Shown here: piece by piece, positions 33,781 to 43,595 of the stretch
Layout of the letters: the number at the start of each line of letters is the position of its first letter
Position numbering within the stretch: position 1 is the first letter of the stretch
NCBI RefSeq assembly: GCF_034190915.1
Contig: NW_026947493.1
Span: forward strand, 41,906,501 to 41,970,500
Length of the DNA: 64,000 nucleotides
From: Cavia porcellus
Lineage: Eukaryota > Chordata > Mammalia > Rodentia > Caviidae
Direction of reading: 5' to 3'
Translations under genes and position numbers: made by a program
Notes under the pieces: model-generated
Databases searched by the model: none
Seen by the model: only the letters and a program-made list of their open reading frames with translations
What the model was told of the DNA's origin: nothing

Positions 33781-34257
33781 AGTCTGACAATGGCAACTGG
33801 CGCCTACATGAGAATCAAAGAAGACATGACAATTTTTCCCCTTGTTTTCTTAATCATTAGCTATAGATAAAAACCAAAAAAAAGTCTACATTTCAAGCTA
33901 CAGCCCAAGAAAATATAATTTCTTCTGTAGACAATTGTAAGGTCTAGGGACTGTACATCTTTTGGAAAAGAACAGTGATATCAGAGAAAGAACATGCTTT
34001 AAACGCATTTAGTCATATAAATATAACCAGAGACTTAACTGTGTGCAACTGCCATCTTGGTGGTCCACCTTCACAGTGTAACGTGTATTTTCTCATGCAC
34101 TCTGAAAATCTTCCACTTCATAATACCCTTTACCTACGTTCTGGATGCCTACTTCTCTGTTTTGTCAAAGACACAAAGAACTGAGAAGAGTCAGCAGTTC
34201 CTCAAAAGGGAAAGTCAGCGAAATTACTAGACCATATTTTAATTCTATTTTTAATTT
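33781..34257. other. Unassigned sequence
   Basis: No feature is recognised; a 69-residue ORF at 33,975-34,184 has no known motif. Confidence 0.3.
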
Positions 34258-34570
34258 TACTTTACAAATGCACTGGATATTATTTGGCCATTAAAAAAAG
34301 GAGCCCTGCCATATACACTACCATGGATAGAGAACGCAATGCCAGGTGAAATAAGTCAGTCAAAGGAGACATCACTGCACAATTCCATTTATGTAATGTA
34401 ACTAAATGACAAGAACAAAATGGTGGTTTGCAGAGGTTTAAGGAATGGAAGTAGGAGTTGCTGTTTGGTAAAGTTTCAGTCAAACACAATGAAAAATTTT
34501 TGGAGTTCTGCTTACAACATTATATGTATAGCTAACAATCCTACATTATATGCTTAAATGCTTCTTTGGG
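34258..34570 (+). mobile_element. Old L1 3' end fragment
   Basis: It reads 'actggatattatttggccat', 'ccatggatagagaacgcaat', 'aataagtcagtcaaaggaga', 'tggtggtttgcagaggttta', the classical end of L1M/L1MA ORF2 and 3'UTR. Confidence 0.65.
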
Positions 34571-35035
34571 GGAAAAGGGTGCATTTTTGGAGATTTTCAT
34601 GGCCTAGAGACCAGTACACTATGAAATATTATGTCATGTGATTCAGAAGAATCAGTTATGATGTGAAGGCATTTTAGAAATATTTTAAACAATTTATTGG
34701 ATATGTATTTTTCTTATGAGTGAAATTAAAGCTTCTAAATAATAAAAAAATCTATGTAAAAATATCTTATAAAATAAAAAGGGAAGGCTGCTCCAAAGTT
34801 CTCCAGGTATATGGGATTCATTGCTACAGGAAAGATATGGACATGTGGGGCTGGGCTCATGGGCTTTTTGGGCATTCAAAAATAAGATCTGGGACTTCAG
34901 TGGGCAGAGAAAGAGAAATTTGCAGACTCAAGCTAACTAGATTCTTTCAAATGGGAGTCAGAAAAATGTCATAAAATATTCACCCATCACAAAGTAATTT
35001 ATTATCACTGTCAAGCTGCACAGATCACAGAAAGC
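34571..35035. other. Unassigned sequence
   Basis: No element is recognised before the left target duplication of the next L1. Confidence 0.3.
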
Positions 35036-35051
35036 AAAGAATCAAAGCAGA

Positions 35052-35739
35052 ATAATTATCTTATCTATCATATATATGTGTGTGTCTATGTGTAGATATT
35101 ACATAATATATAGATAAAATATAGACAGACAAGATATAGGTATGTTCTTTTCCTTTCTTTCTGTTCTTCTTTCTCTCATCTCAGTTCTTTCCTTCTGAGA
35201 AGTTTCTTTCACTTTCACAATATCTATTATACATTTTGAATCTTATTTATACTTTTAGTATCTTACACTAGGGAGACAATATGTTGTTTACACATGCAAG
35301 TTTGACTTATTTCACATATGAATATGGTCTCAAGTTGCATCCGTTTATCTATAAAAGCCTCGAGTCTATCCTTCTTTATAGCTGAGTAGCACTCATTGTA
35401 TAAAAATACCATATCTTTTTTATCTATTCCTCAGTTGAGTACATTTGGGGTGTTTCTAAGATTTAGCTATTAAAAACTGTTGTGTGTGAACATAATAGCT
35501 GTGGTATAAATTTTTCAATTCTTCTGGGAAAAATACATACAAGATAGATAAAATAGTTATTACTAATCTCATTTCATCAAAAAGAAGGATTTCTGCTTAT
35601 ATTGTTTGATCAATTTTTCATGTCTATACCTTGTAATCTGAGAAACTACTTTGAAGATAATAATATGCAATATATTAACCATGGTTAATCTCCTATCATC
35701 TTGTTTTGAAACTGTGCATCATTAAAATTAAAAAAAAAA
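35052..35739 (+). mobile_element. Twin-primed (5'-inverted) short L1 with 16-bp target duplication
   Basis: The flanks AAAGAATCAAAGCAGA (35,036-35,051 and 35,740-35,755) are identical. Inside, 35,120-35,540 is antisense 3'UTR and ORF2 C-terminus, and 35,545-35,739 is sense 3'UTR ending in poly(A). Inverted upstream segment, then sense tail, is exactly the product of twin priming during L1 target-primed reverse transcription. Confidence 0.85.
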
Positions 35740-35755
35740 AAAGAATCAAAGCAGA

Positions 35756-36407
35756 GATTTTTTTTTTTAACCTTAGTGCCACAGGCAAGACTTAGCAGCA
35801 GGAGATGATTTAGGGGAAAAAAATTAAATGACTTTGTATTATGTGAAGATAAATGGCATCAACCTATATAATAGAAAAATCTTTATTTGCAATATTGGCC
35901 TATGTTATCATTGCATTAATTGGTACTTAAAAGTCACCATCTGTACTTTAATCCTTATTTAGAAACAGCCAGTCCTGAAATATATTGATGGTAGCTGCAT
36001 GCAGCTAATCAATATTGTAGGGATTCTTCTAACATAGAAAATCAGAACTTGGCAAATAAATTGATTTTATGTCTTGTTTCTCAAATCAATAAGTCAATTG
36101 GTTCTGGTTCTAAGTTAGTATTTAATATATATTAAACCTGAAAATAATAGCCTCTTGTAGTCTAGTTATATGTGCCTAAGTAAGTAAGCTATGTCCATAT
36201 GTTATTGGAGAAAAACACAAATTATTTGAGAAAAACATCAAAAAATTGACAGATAATTCAATGGTGAAATTGCAGGGAATAGTTTTCAACCAGGAGCTTA
36301 TAGATATCTGTGACTCATTTCTTCTTAATTCCCAGAGTTTACCCTGTAAAAGCTCTTAAATCTTTTATCTCTTCTTATCTATTGCCAAAAAGAGTGAAAA
36401 AAGAAAG
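35756..36407. other. Unassigned AT-rich sequence
   Basis: No gene or named repeat is seen. Confidence 0.3.
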
Positions 36408-36436
36408 AGAGAGAAAAAGACAGACAGAAAGAAAAA

Positions 36437-36492
<56 letters not shown>

Positions 36493-36494
36493 AA
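36408..36494. repeat. (GAAA)n purine microsatellite
   Basis: About seventeen GAAA units preceded by a degenerate GA-rich run. Homopurine, so triplex-forming potential. ORFs across it are artefacts. Confidence 0.95.
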
Positions 36495-36689
36495 TTAAGG
36501 CAAGGAAACTCAATATGGTAGTGTGAGGCTATGTTACAGGTTAGACAATCTTGCCAGGGAGTCCTCAATAAAAAAGTGATATCTGAGTGATTCAGAAACA
36601 AAGAACAAATTGGATAAATAGAAAATGTAACAAAATCATTGCAAGTAAAGGAAAAAGCCAGAGAAAACCTCAAAGTCCATAGCCAACAG

Positions 36690-37115
36690 TATGCTCGGTA
36701 TCTTAGTCTGTTTTCTGTTTGTTTGTTAACTTCTTTTGTTGTTGTTGCTATAACAAAATTTTCAAGACTAGATGACTCATAAAGAGTAGAGGCTTAGTGT
36801 TCTGGAAACTGGGAAATGCAAAGCATGATGTGAGCATTTGCTCAGCTTCTGTTTTAGGCTGGGTTGTAACATGGTAAGAAAGTGGAAGGGGAAGTGGGTG
36901 TGTGCAGAAAAGACAAAACACGTGAGGTGGACCTGCTTTATGAGTAACTATCTCTTGATAGTTAATCTGCCTCAGAGAAGTGCACCTACCCCATTAACTG
37001 GCCTAATTACTTCTTAACGGTTTTACCCCTTCTCAATATTATTGTACCGGGGGCCAAACTTCAACCTGAATTCAGAGAAAATAAGACAAAACACATGCAG
37101 ATTACAGCCCTTCAG
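36690..37115 (-). mobile_element. MLT1/MaLR-like LTR, antisense
   Basis: It reads 'gtatcttagtctgttttctg', 'ttgctataacaaaattttca', 'gttctggaaactgggaaatg', 'gttgtaacatggtaagaaag', 'cattaactggcctaattact', matching the antisense of a common mammalian LTR end. Confidence 0.5.
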
Positions 37116-37135
37116 GTACTCGAGGAGCAAAGAGC

Positions 37136-37282
37136 AGGTGTGGCACGGTGGTGCACACCTGTAATTCCAGCACTAGGTAGGCTGAGGCATGTGTGATTTT
37201 GAAAACATCCTGTGATACAAAGTGAGTTCAAGGCCAACCTGAACTTCATAGTGAAACCCTGTCTCAAAAAGGGAAAAAAAAA
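37136..37282 (+). repeat. B1-like 7SL-derived SINE
   Basis: It reads 'ggtgtggcacggtggtgcac', 'tgtaattccagcactaggta', 'aaagtgagttcaaggccaac', 'gtgaaaccctgtctcaaaaa'. Confidence 0.85.
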
Positions 37283-38190
37283 TCATTCTGGAGCAGGTAA
37301 TGGGGAAGAGCTTGTGAGGAAACATGGATCAAGGAAGTACAAAAAGGTGGAAGTCACAGCCAGATGCCATTTCACAAAATTTTCTTCTTTCACCACCATC
37401 TATTCTATCATTTATATCATGATGGTTTGACTGCATCAGTATCCTCTAAAGGCCTTTTCCGACTCTTAATGTTCCTTACAGAGACTGCTTAAACAGGTCA
37501 GCTTTCACTGTGTCCCAGCAAGAGTGTCTCAGCAATGACTCAAGAAGCGTACACATTACAGAACTGAGGGGAACCCATGTATCCGCAGGATGATGAAAAT
37601 ACATCAAAGAATGTTCCCAAAGTGTTGATGGGGTTGTCTCTAGGTCATAGGATTTCAGATGACTTTTAGTTTCTTTTAGACTTTATATTTATTTTTTTAA
37701 GAAAGTTATGTTTACAATAAATTATATAAAATTTCTTAATGAAAATGTTACAAATAAACTTTCAAGGGTTTTCCCTACTTTTTTATTTCGTTTTTTCATG
37801 TTCTGGGGATTGAAATTACCTGCTTTTTTATCAAGCAGGAGAAATAAGTTTCACTGAATAAAAAGCCTATAAAACGATACTGTGGGCCTTCCCGTGAGCC
37901 ATGATCCACCATGGGGAACAGGAAAAGATTTAGCAGGAAGCCAAACCATGCCTTCCTAGGAGACAGCCAGTGCAATGGCTGGGAAACCAGCAAAGCATCT
38001 CTCTGCCACCAACCTCAGTAAGCAACTGGCAGATTCAAGGGATTCAGGGTGAAATGATAGCAACTGAGGTAAATGGAATAGCTTGATGCTTGTAGTGTTT
38101 GATTGATGTTGCAGGCCTGGGTCTGCTGGTGTGGGCATCTTTTTGGAGGATAGCAGCGTGCATTGTGGAAACTGTGGGGGATTTCCTTCT
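37283..38190. other. Unassigned sequence
   Basis: About 900 bp with no confident element. Part of it may be L1 3'UTR continuing into the next feature. Confidence 0.25.
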
Positions 38191-38319
38191 GTCTTGCTTT
38201 TGAAATCCAATGCTTTGTTCCATTTTACTATCTTATTTTATTCCTGTATCTGGTAACCTGAGGTACTATTTGAAGATAACAATATGCAGTATAACAGCCA
38301 TTGTTAAATTCCTATCATC

Positions 38320-38490
38320 AGCTTAGTGTGGTGGCACCACCTGCAATCCCAACACTCAGGAGGTTGAAGCAGGAGGATTGTTGAAAGGTCAAGACAAGCC
38401 TGGCTACAAAGTGAGCTCAAGGCCAGCCTGAACTGCATAGCAAGACTCTGTTTCAAAAAAGGCAAAAAAATAAATACATAAATAAGTAAG
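38320..38490 (+). repeat. B1-like SINE with target duplication
   Basis: Flanked by TCCTATCATC at 38,310-38,319 and 38,491-38,500 (exact). The body reads 'agtgtggtggcaccacctgc', 'aaagtgagctcaaggccagc', 'actctgtttcaaaaaaggc'. Confidence 0.9.
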
Positions 38491-38526
38491 TCCTATCATC
38501 TTATAAAAATCTAAATAACTGATGTC

Positions 38527-38572
38527 CTTTGTTGTTGTTGTTGTTGTCATTTTGTTTTTGTTGTTGTTGTTT
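38527..38572. repeat. (TTG)n microsatellite
   Basis: Two TTG runs separated by a short interruption. Confidence 0.85.
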
Positions 38573-38640
38573 AGGTTTGTTTGCCTTATTTTTCTTTTTC
38601 TTTTTTCTCTTTAAAATAAAATAATGCTGTGTCTTTGAAG

Positions 38641-38898
38641 AAGAGATTATAGATACACGTAAACACACTGATGAGCCTAGACACACTGACAATAGGTGAT
38701 GTTCCTATGCATTTATTCCACATTGTCACATTATTGAGCATTTACAGCTTTTTTAATTTTAAAGACTGTAATTGTTTGTTTTGTATGTGTTTTTAAAACT
38801 ACCTTTAAAAAATCTAAATGGCATCATATATTTATATTGGAACTACTGTTGTTCATGCTGATTAAATCTCCTAGCCATTCTTGTTTCTCTTTTTAAGA
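38641..38898. other. Unassigned AT-rich sequence
   Basis: No element is recognised. Confidence 0.3.
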
Positions 38899-38899
38899 T

Positions 38900-40418
38900 T
38901 TATGTTTATTAGTACATATTTTCCTTATACTCTGATCACATTCATTATAGGGAATATACATAATAAGTCTTAGTTCTTCTTTTTCCCTTTTCCTTCCTTT
39001 TCCTTCAACCTTTCTTTCCCCCTCCATTTATAAGTTTTCCTGCCATTTTTCCCTTCCATTCTCTTTCTTAAATACTTTTTACCTTACCCCCCTCCCACTC
39101 ACCATCCTTCCCTTGTCCCCCTTGCCATTTGAATATTTTCTTCCTACTTCCTAATAACCATCCTCTATTTTTCTCTTTATTTACTCTTTGGGTTTCTCAC
39201 AGAAAAGAAACAATGCAATGTTGAAACTGGTGTGTCTCATTTATTTCACTTAATGTTATGGACTCAAGGTGCACTCATTTACCTAAAAATGACTCACATT
39301 TATCCTTCTTTGTGGTAGAGTAGTACTCTATTATATATAAATACCACATTTTCTTTGTCCATTCACCTGTTGATAGGAATATAGTCTGTGTCCAAGATTT
39401 AGCTATTATAAATTTGCTGCTATACTCATAGAATGCATAAATCACTGTAGTATGCTTTTTACTCTTTTGGGAGGATGCCACAGTTGGGTCACATGGAACC
39501 TCTAGTAGTAGTTTTTTTATTTCATACTGATTTCCATATTGGTTGTACCAACTTACACTGTCACCAGTAGAGAATGGTTCCTTTTTCACATCTTCATCAG
39601 CATTTGTTATTGGTTGATTTCTTGATAATACTCATTCTTTCTGGAGTAAGATGGATTCTCAGTGTTTTGATTTTAATTTCTTGAACAACTAATGATGTTG
39701 AAAATTTTTATATATTTATTTTCTGTTTGTACTTCTTCCTCTGAAAATCATCTATGGATTTCAGATGCCCATTTTTGTACTGGACCTTAAAATTTGGGAA
39801 GCCTGAAGTTTTTAAGGTTTTTATATACTTTAGATGTCAGTCCTTTGTTTTTGGAGTGACTGGTAAAATGATTTGTCCATTTTGTGAGTTTTTTCTTTAC
39901 TATGTTGGCAATTTCTTTTTCTGTGCAAATACTTTCCAGTTTTGTATGATCCCAGATGTTACTTCTCTTCAGTATTTCCTGTGTAATCAGTGTTTTGTTC
40001 ATAAAGCCATTGCCTACACCTATGTCTTTGTGAGCTTTACCCTTTCTATATTCTAGCAGATTAAGTGTTTCTGTTTTTATATTTAGTTTTTTTATCCACT
40101 TTGATTTTAGTTTAGTAGGTGCTTACAGATAAGGGTCTAAATCAGGAATAAGAAAAGATGCCCACTGTCACCACTGTTGCTCAATACAGTTCTGGAAACA
40201 CTAACCAGAACAATTAGACAAGAGGGAGAAATAAAAGGATTGTGCATAGGAAACGAAGAATTTAAATTTTCATTATTTCCTGATGACATGATACTCTTTA
40301 TGGAGACTCAGAAACTCCACCAAAGTCTTCAACATGTGGAAAGCCAATTTTCACAGCACCATTTATTAAAGAGGCTATCTTTTTCCAGAGAAAATGGCCC
40401 CTTTGTCAAAGATAAGAG
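38900..40418 (-). mobile_element. L1, antisense, 3'UTR and ORF2 C-terminal half, with an inverted insert
   Basis: 38,900-39,200 is antisense 3'UTR with a pyrimidine tract. 39,230-40,138 and 40,322-40,418 are antisense ORF2; the minus-strand ORFs at 39,275-39,589 and 39,787-40,002 are readable pieces of it. The segments on either side of 40,139-40,321 would be almost contiguous in ORF2. It is truncated on the right where a new L1 5' end begins. Confidence 0.75.
40139..40321 (+). pseudogene. Inverted L1 reverse-transcriptase segment
   Basis: Sense translation gives '[20 protein letters not shown]' and '[15 protein letters not shown]', the RT core containing the FADD-type catalytic box. The first residue pair has become FP, so FADD reads FPDD. 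The segment lies in opposite orientation inside the antisense ORF2 and has no poly(A) or visible target duplication. Confidence 0.75.
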
Positions 40419-40420
40419 AG

Positions 40421-41935
40421 TTGGAGAGAGGGAGAAGATGCTGGATAGATAACAGCAGCTATGAGGCTCTCTGAGATAGCCAGCTTAGATTCCAGGAACG
40501 TCGTGGTGTGGGGAGTACTAAGCAGGGGGAGATACACCCTGCTGACCTAGGAATGAACTAAGTGGAGAGAAAACAATTGGAAATGCAATCCTGGTGCTAC
40601 AATTGGAACAGCTAAAGTCTCAATGCCGCCGCTGCTGGAACCCATGGCTTAAATTCCCTGCCACTGCTGCATCTAAATTGGCACAGCAGGGATAGCCTGC
40701 TAGTTTCAACTCACTGGAGACGGAGACATGAACCCTCTGAGAGTGGCAATTGGCAAACTGAATTGAGAGCAGAACTGGCAGGGAGCCCTGCATCGACCTG
40801 CAGCAAGTGAGAGGACCCTTCCATAGACTAGGAGGCTCCAACAGAAGACATTCTGGGACCAAGAAGACTGGCCAGAACAGGGCACTGCAGTGACTTCAGT
40901 CACAAATTCCCCTCTCAAGTGGGATTGTTGGGGAGCGCTTGACCTAGGTGATGCCAGACTGAAGCCCAATAGGCTAGCCCAAACCAGGTCTCTTGCCTGG
41001 CAGTGCACCCTAATGCAGTGAAGCCTTCAACAGGTTGCCCGGGGGTGGGGGCAGGCCCAACATAGGCTGCCCCATTCAGTACCTCCATAGTACACTGCAG
41101 TGGGTGGGAAGACCTAGCCGGGTGTGATTTAAACAAACTGTAACCAACAAAGAAAGAAACCAGGCCTCCTATATACACCTGTATGGAAGGAACAAAAAAT
41201 ATGAGAAGAGGAGGCAACAAGAAAGGGTCCTTAGTTCCCAATCCTGAGAATAGTCATCCAGGAAAGGTAAATGCAAAGGAGAATGAGGACAGAAAACATG
41301 CAATATCAGGCTTGGCACCAATAGACATAAAGTGACATCATAGGCGAGTTCAAAAGCAAAGTATTTAACCAAGTAAAGCAAGATATAAGTAGAATCGTTA
41401 AAGAACGCTAAGCACATCACAGGAAAAAACAGATGGTGGAATGGAAGAATAGAAAAAAAGGGGAGAATTGTTTGATGGAGAAAATAGAGAAAACATAGAA
41501 TACATGAAGCAGGTTCAAAGAGATTACCAGGAAATAAAAACTCTATTGAAAGCATAACAGCTGGAAAGAAACTAAGGATGGATTATCTGAACTGGAGGAC
41601 AGATTTGTAATGTGGGAGTATGCAAGGAAAAACTTCTTAAAAATAACAAGGAAACAAGCAGTAAGAATACAAAGGCTAGAAGATGACAAGAGAATATATA
41701 ACTTAAGAATAAAGAACGTAAGACAAGAAGTAGGGGTACAAACAAAGAACTGCAAAAGCTATTCATAGAAATAATGAGGGAAAATTCCCAGACGTCAGAA
41801 AAGGGAAAGATGCTCAGATGTATGAGGCCTACAGAACTCCAGCCACCTGCAGTCAAAACAGAACTACATCCAGGCATATAATAATCAAGATTCCAGAAAT
41901 CCAATATAAGAACAGAATATTAAAAGCTGTCAGAG
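40421..41935 (+). mobile_element. L1-family 5'UTR and partial ORF1 (5' part of a chimeric L1)
   Basis: The 5' end 'gagaagatgctggatagata' matches the half-L1 5' ends near 11,520 and 61,775. A GC-rich 5'UTR runs to about 41,200. ORF1 starts at ATG 41,201 ('MRRGGNKKG') and shows the coiled-coil segment and then 'MYEAYRTPATCSQNRTTSRH' of the RRM part, with several frameshifts. It stops abruptly at 41,935, inside the sequence GCTGTCAGAG, where a different L1 5'UTR begins. Confidence 0.75.
41201..41935 (+). pseudogene. L1-type ORF1 relic, C-terminally cut by the chimeric junction
   Basis: The order is basic N-terminus, coiled coil (around 41,440-41,620) and start of the RRM domain. It ends after residues 'RILKAVRG', where an intact ORF1 would continue with a basic 'K/R-Q' segment and the C-terminal domain. 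It belongs to the same subfamily as the ORF1 relics at 9,735-10,850 and 59,780-61,004. The 228-residue ORF running from 41,818 into the next 5'UTR is a fusion by chance. Confidence 0.7.
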
Positions 41936-41936
41936 G

Positions 41937-42380
41937 CCTCCCCATTCCGGCTGTGCTTGGAGAACTGTGGAGTTTCCAGCAAGCAGGCGGGTGCACACTA
42001 TCCCCGGAGCCCAGCATATTTGGGCCTCCTGCACTGCACCATCTGGGTGCAGAGGAAGGGCTGGGGTGGATCTGGAGCTCCTGCATCAGCCTCCCCGTGT
42101 GTGTGGAGGACTGTGGATATCTCAGCAAGCAGGCAAGCATTGCAGGTTCCAGAGGCCCCATGGCCTGCGGTAAGTGCTCAGTGCACTCTGCCCCAAGCCC
42201 ACACTGTTTGGGACCCTCCAGGCTTCCGGGTGCAGTGAAGTGCGTAAGTGGGTTTGAGGCATCTACATCCACCTCCCCATTCTGGCTGCGCTTGGAGAAC
42301 TGTGGAGCTTCCAACAAGCAGGTGGGCGCACAGTGTCCCTGGAGCCCAGTTTATCTGGAACTACAGAGTTCTAAACAGGC
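41937..42380 (+). repeat. L1 5'UTR monomer array (about 2.5 units)
   Basis: Units start with CCTCCCC at 41,937, 42,090 and 42,272 (spacing 153 and 182 bp) and share 'ggagaactgtggag', 'cagcaagcagg' and 'gagcccag'. Mouse L1 promoters are also built of tandem monomers, but I do not recognise this monomer. GC-rich and likely the internal promoter. Confidence 0.75.
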
Positions 42381-42523
42381 AGAAAAGGGCCATTGGTTCT
42401 ACAGGCCCAGTGGCTTGGGGGAACTAGGTGTCAGAGTCCCAGGAACTGCAAACATAGAAGTAGATTTCCAACCGACCCTAAGGAAGCTTTCAAATAACAC
42501 TTGAAACACAGAAATACAGGAAA

Positions 42524-43576
42524 ATGACAAAACGAAAGACCAAATTACAACCTCAAACCTCCAGCCCATCTCAAGAAACCCTAGGAGCAATGTATATAGA
42601 AGAAAATATATGCCATTGACCTCAAATATCAGACATAATAGCTACTGAAATTAACAAGCAACTCCAGGAAGCTTTAAAGGAATTCAAACTCGAAATAATC
42701 TCCCAGGTAAGAGAAGAAATGATAAAACAAATGAAAGAGATTCTGAAGATATCTAAAGAAAACACAGTTAAAAAATTGGAGGAACTAAACAAAAAGATAG
42801 AATCCCTAGATGAGCAATATAAGAAACAAACAGAATACATAATGCAGATGCACAGAGATATACAGGAAATAAAAAACTTCACTGAAAGTTGTTAAAAACC
42901 ACCTCAATGAAAGTGAAGATAGAATTTCAGACCTTGAAGACAGGATTGCAGCTAGTGAACAGGAAAGGAAAGATCTTTTAAAAATAACAAGGAATCAGGA
43001 AATAACAATACAACAATTGCAAGATGAGGCAAAGAAAAATAACATAAGATTGACAGGGATTAATGAAAAATAAGGAGACAACATAAAGGATGTTAAGAGG
43101 ATATTTAGAGAAGTAATAGATGAAAATTTCCCAAGCATGAGATCAGAAACCAACATCAGGATCAGTGAGCATATAGAACTCCAAATAGTCATAACCAAAA
43201 TAAAACCAAACCCAGGCATATAATAATCACCATCCCAGAAATCCAACACAAGAATAGATTATTAAACGCTGTCAGAGAGAAAAGACAGATCAATTATAAA
43301 GGAAAACCTATCAGAATAACAGCAGACTTCTCAGCACGAACAATAAAGTCAAGAAGAGCATGGAGCGAAGTATTCCAGATGCTAAAGCAAAATGATTTCC
43401 AACCTAGACTGATGTATCATGCAAAACTATCATTCAAAATTGATGGTGAAATACGATACTTCCATGACAAAGAACAGCAGAAGAACTTCATGAACACCAA
43501 GCCAACCCTGCAAAAAATATTGACAGACAGTTTAGATACACAAAGGAAAAAACCACTAAGCAAAGCAGATAATTAA
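42524..43576 (+). pseudogene. L1 ORF1 relic (RNA-binding chaperone)
   Basis: ATG at 42,524 ('MTKRKTKLQPQ'), with a premature stop near 42,617. The coiled coil spans about 42,640-43,010 with heptad-rich 'VKKLEELNKKIESLDEQYKK' and 'HLNESEDRISDLEDRIAA'-type text. The RRM follows at 43,010-43,250. The C-terminal domain (43,379-43,576) reads 'FQPRLMYHAKLSFKIDGEIR' and 'NTKPTLQKIL'. At least two stops and a frameshift near 42,895 and 43,073. The domain order and total length (about 350 codons) are normal for L1 ORF1p. Confidence 0.85.
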
Positions 43577-43595
43577 ACAGAACAGAAAGATAAAG

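Larger units (their letters stand above)
38195..38640 (+). mobile_element. L1 3'UTR fragment, split by a SINE
   Basis: 'gtaacctgaggtactatttg' and 'aagataacaatatgcagtat' match the L1 tail module seen at 28,330 and 35,650. The B1-like SINE at 38,320-38,490 interrupts it. Confidence 0.55.

Noticed and set aside
36310..36673. ORFs rich in Lys/Arg/Glu or Phe/Leu/Ser on either strand
   Set aside because: Products of the GAAA microsatellite.
41818..42504. 228-residue ORF, the longest after ORF2 parts
   Set aside because: It starts in an ORF1 relic and runs across the chimeric junction into a GC-rich L1 5'UTR; a chance fusion.
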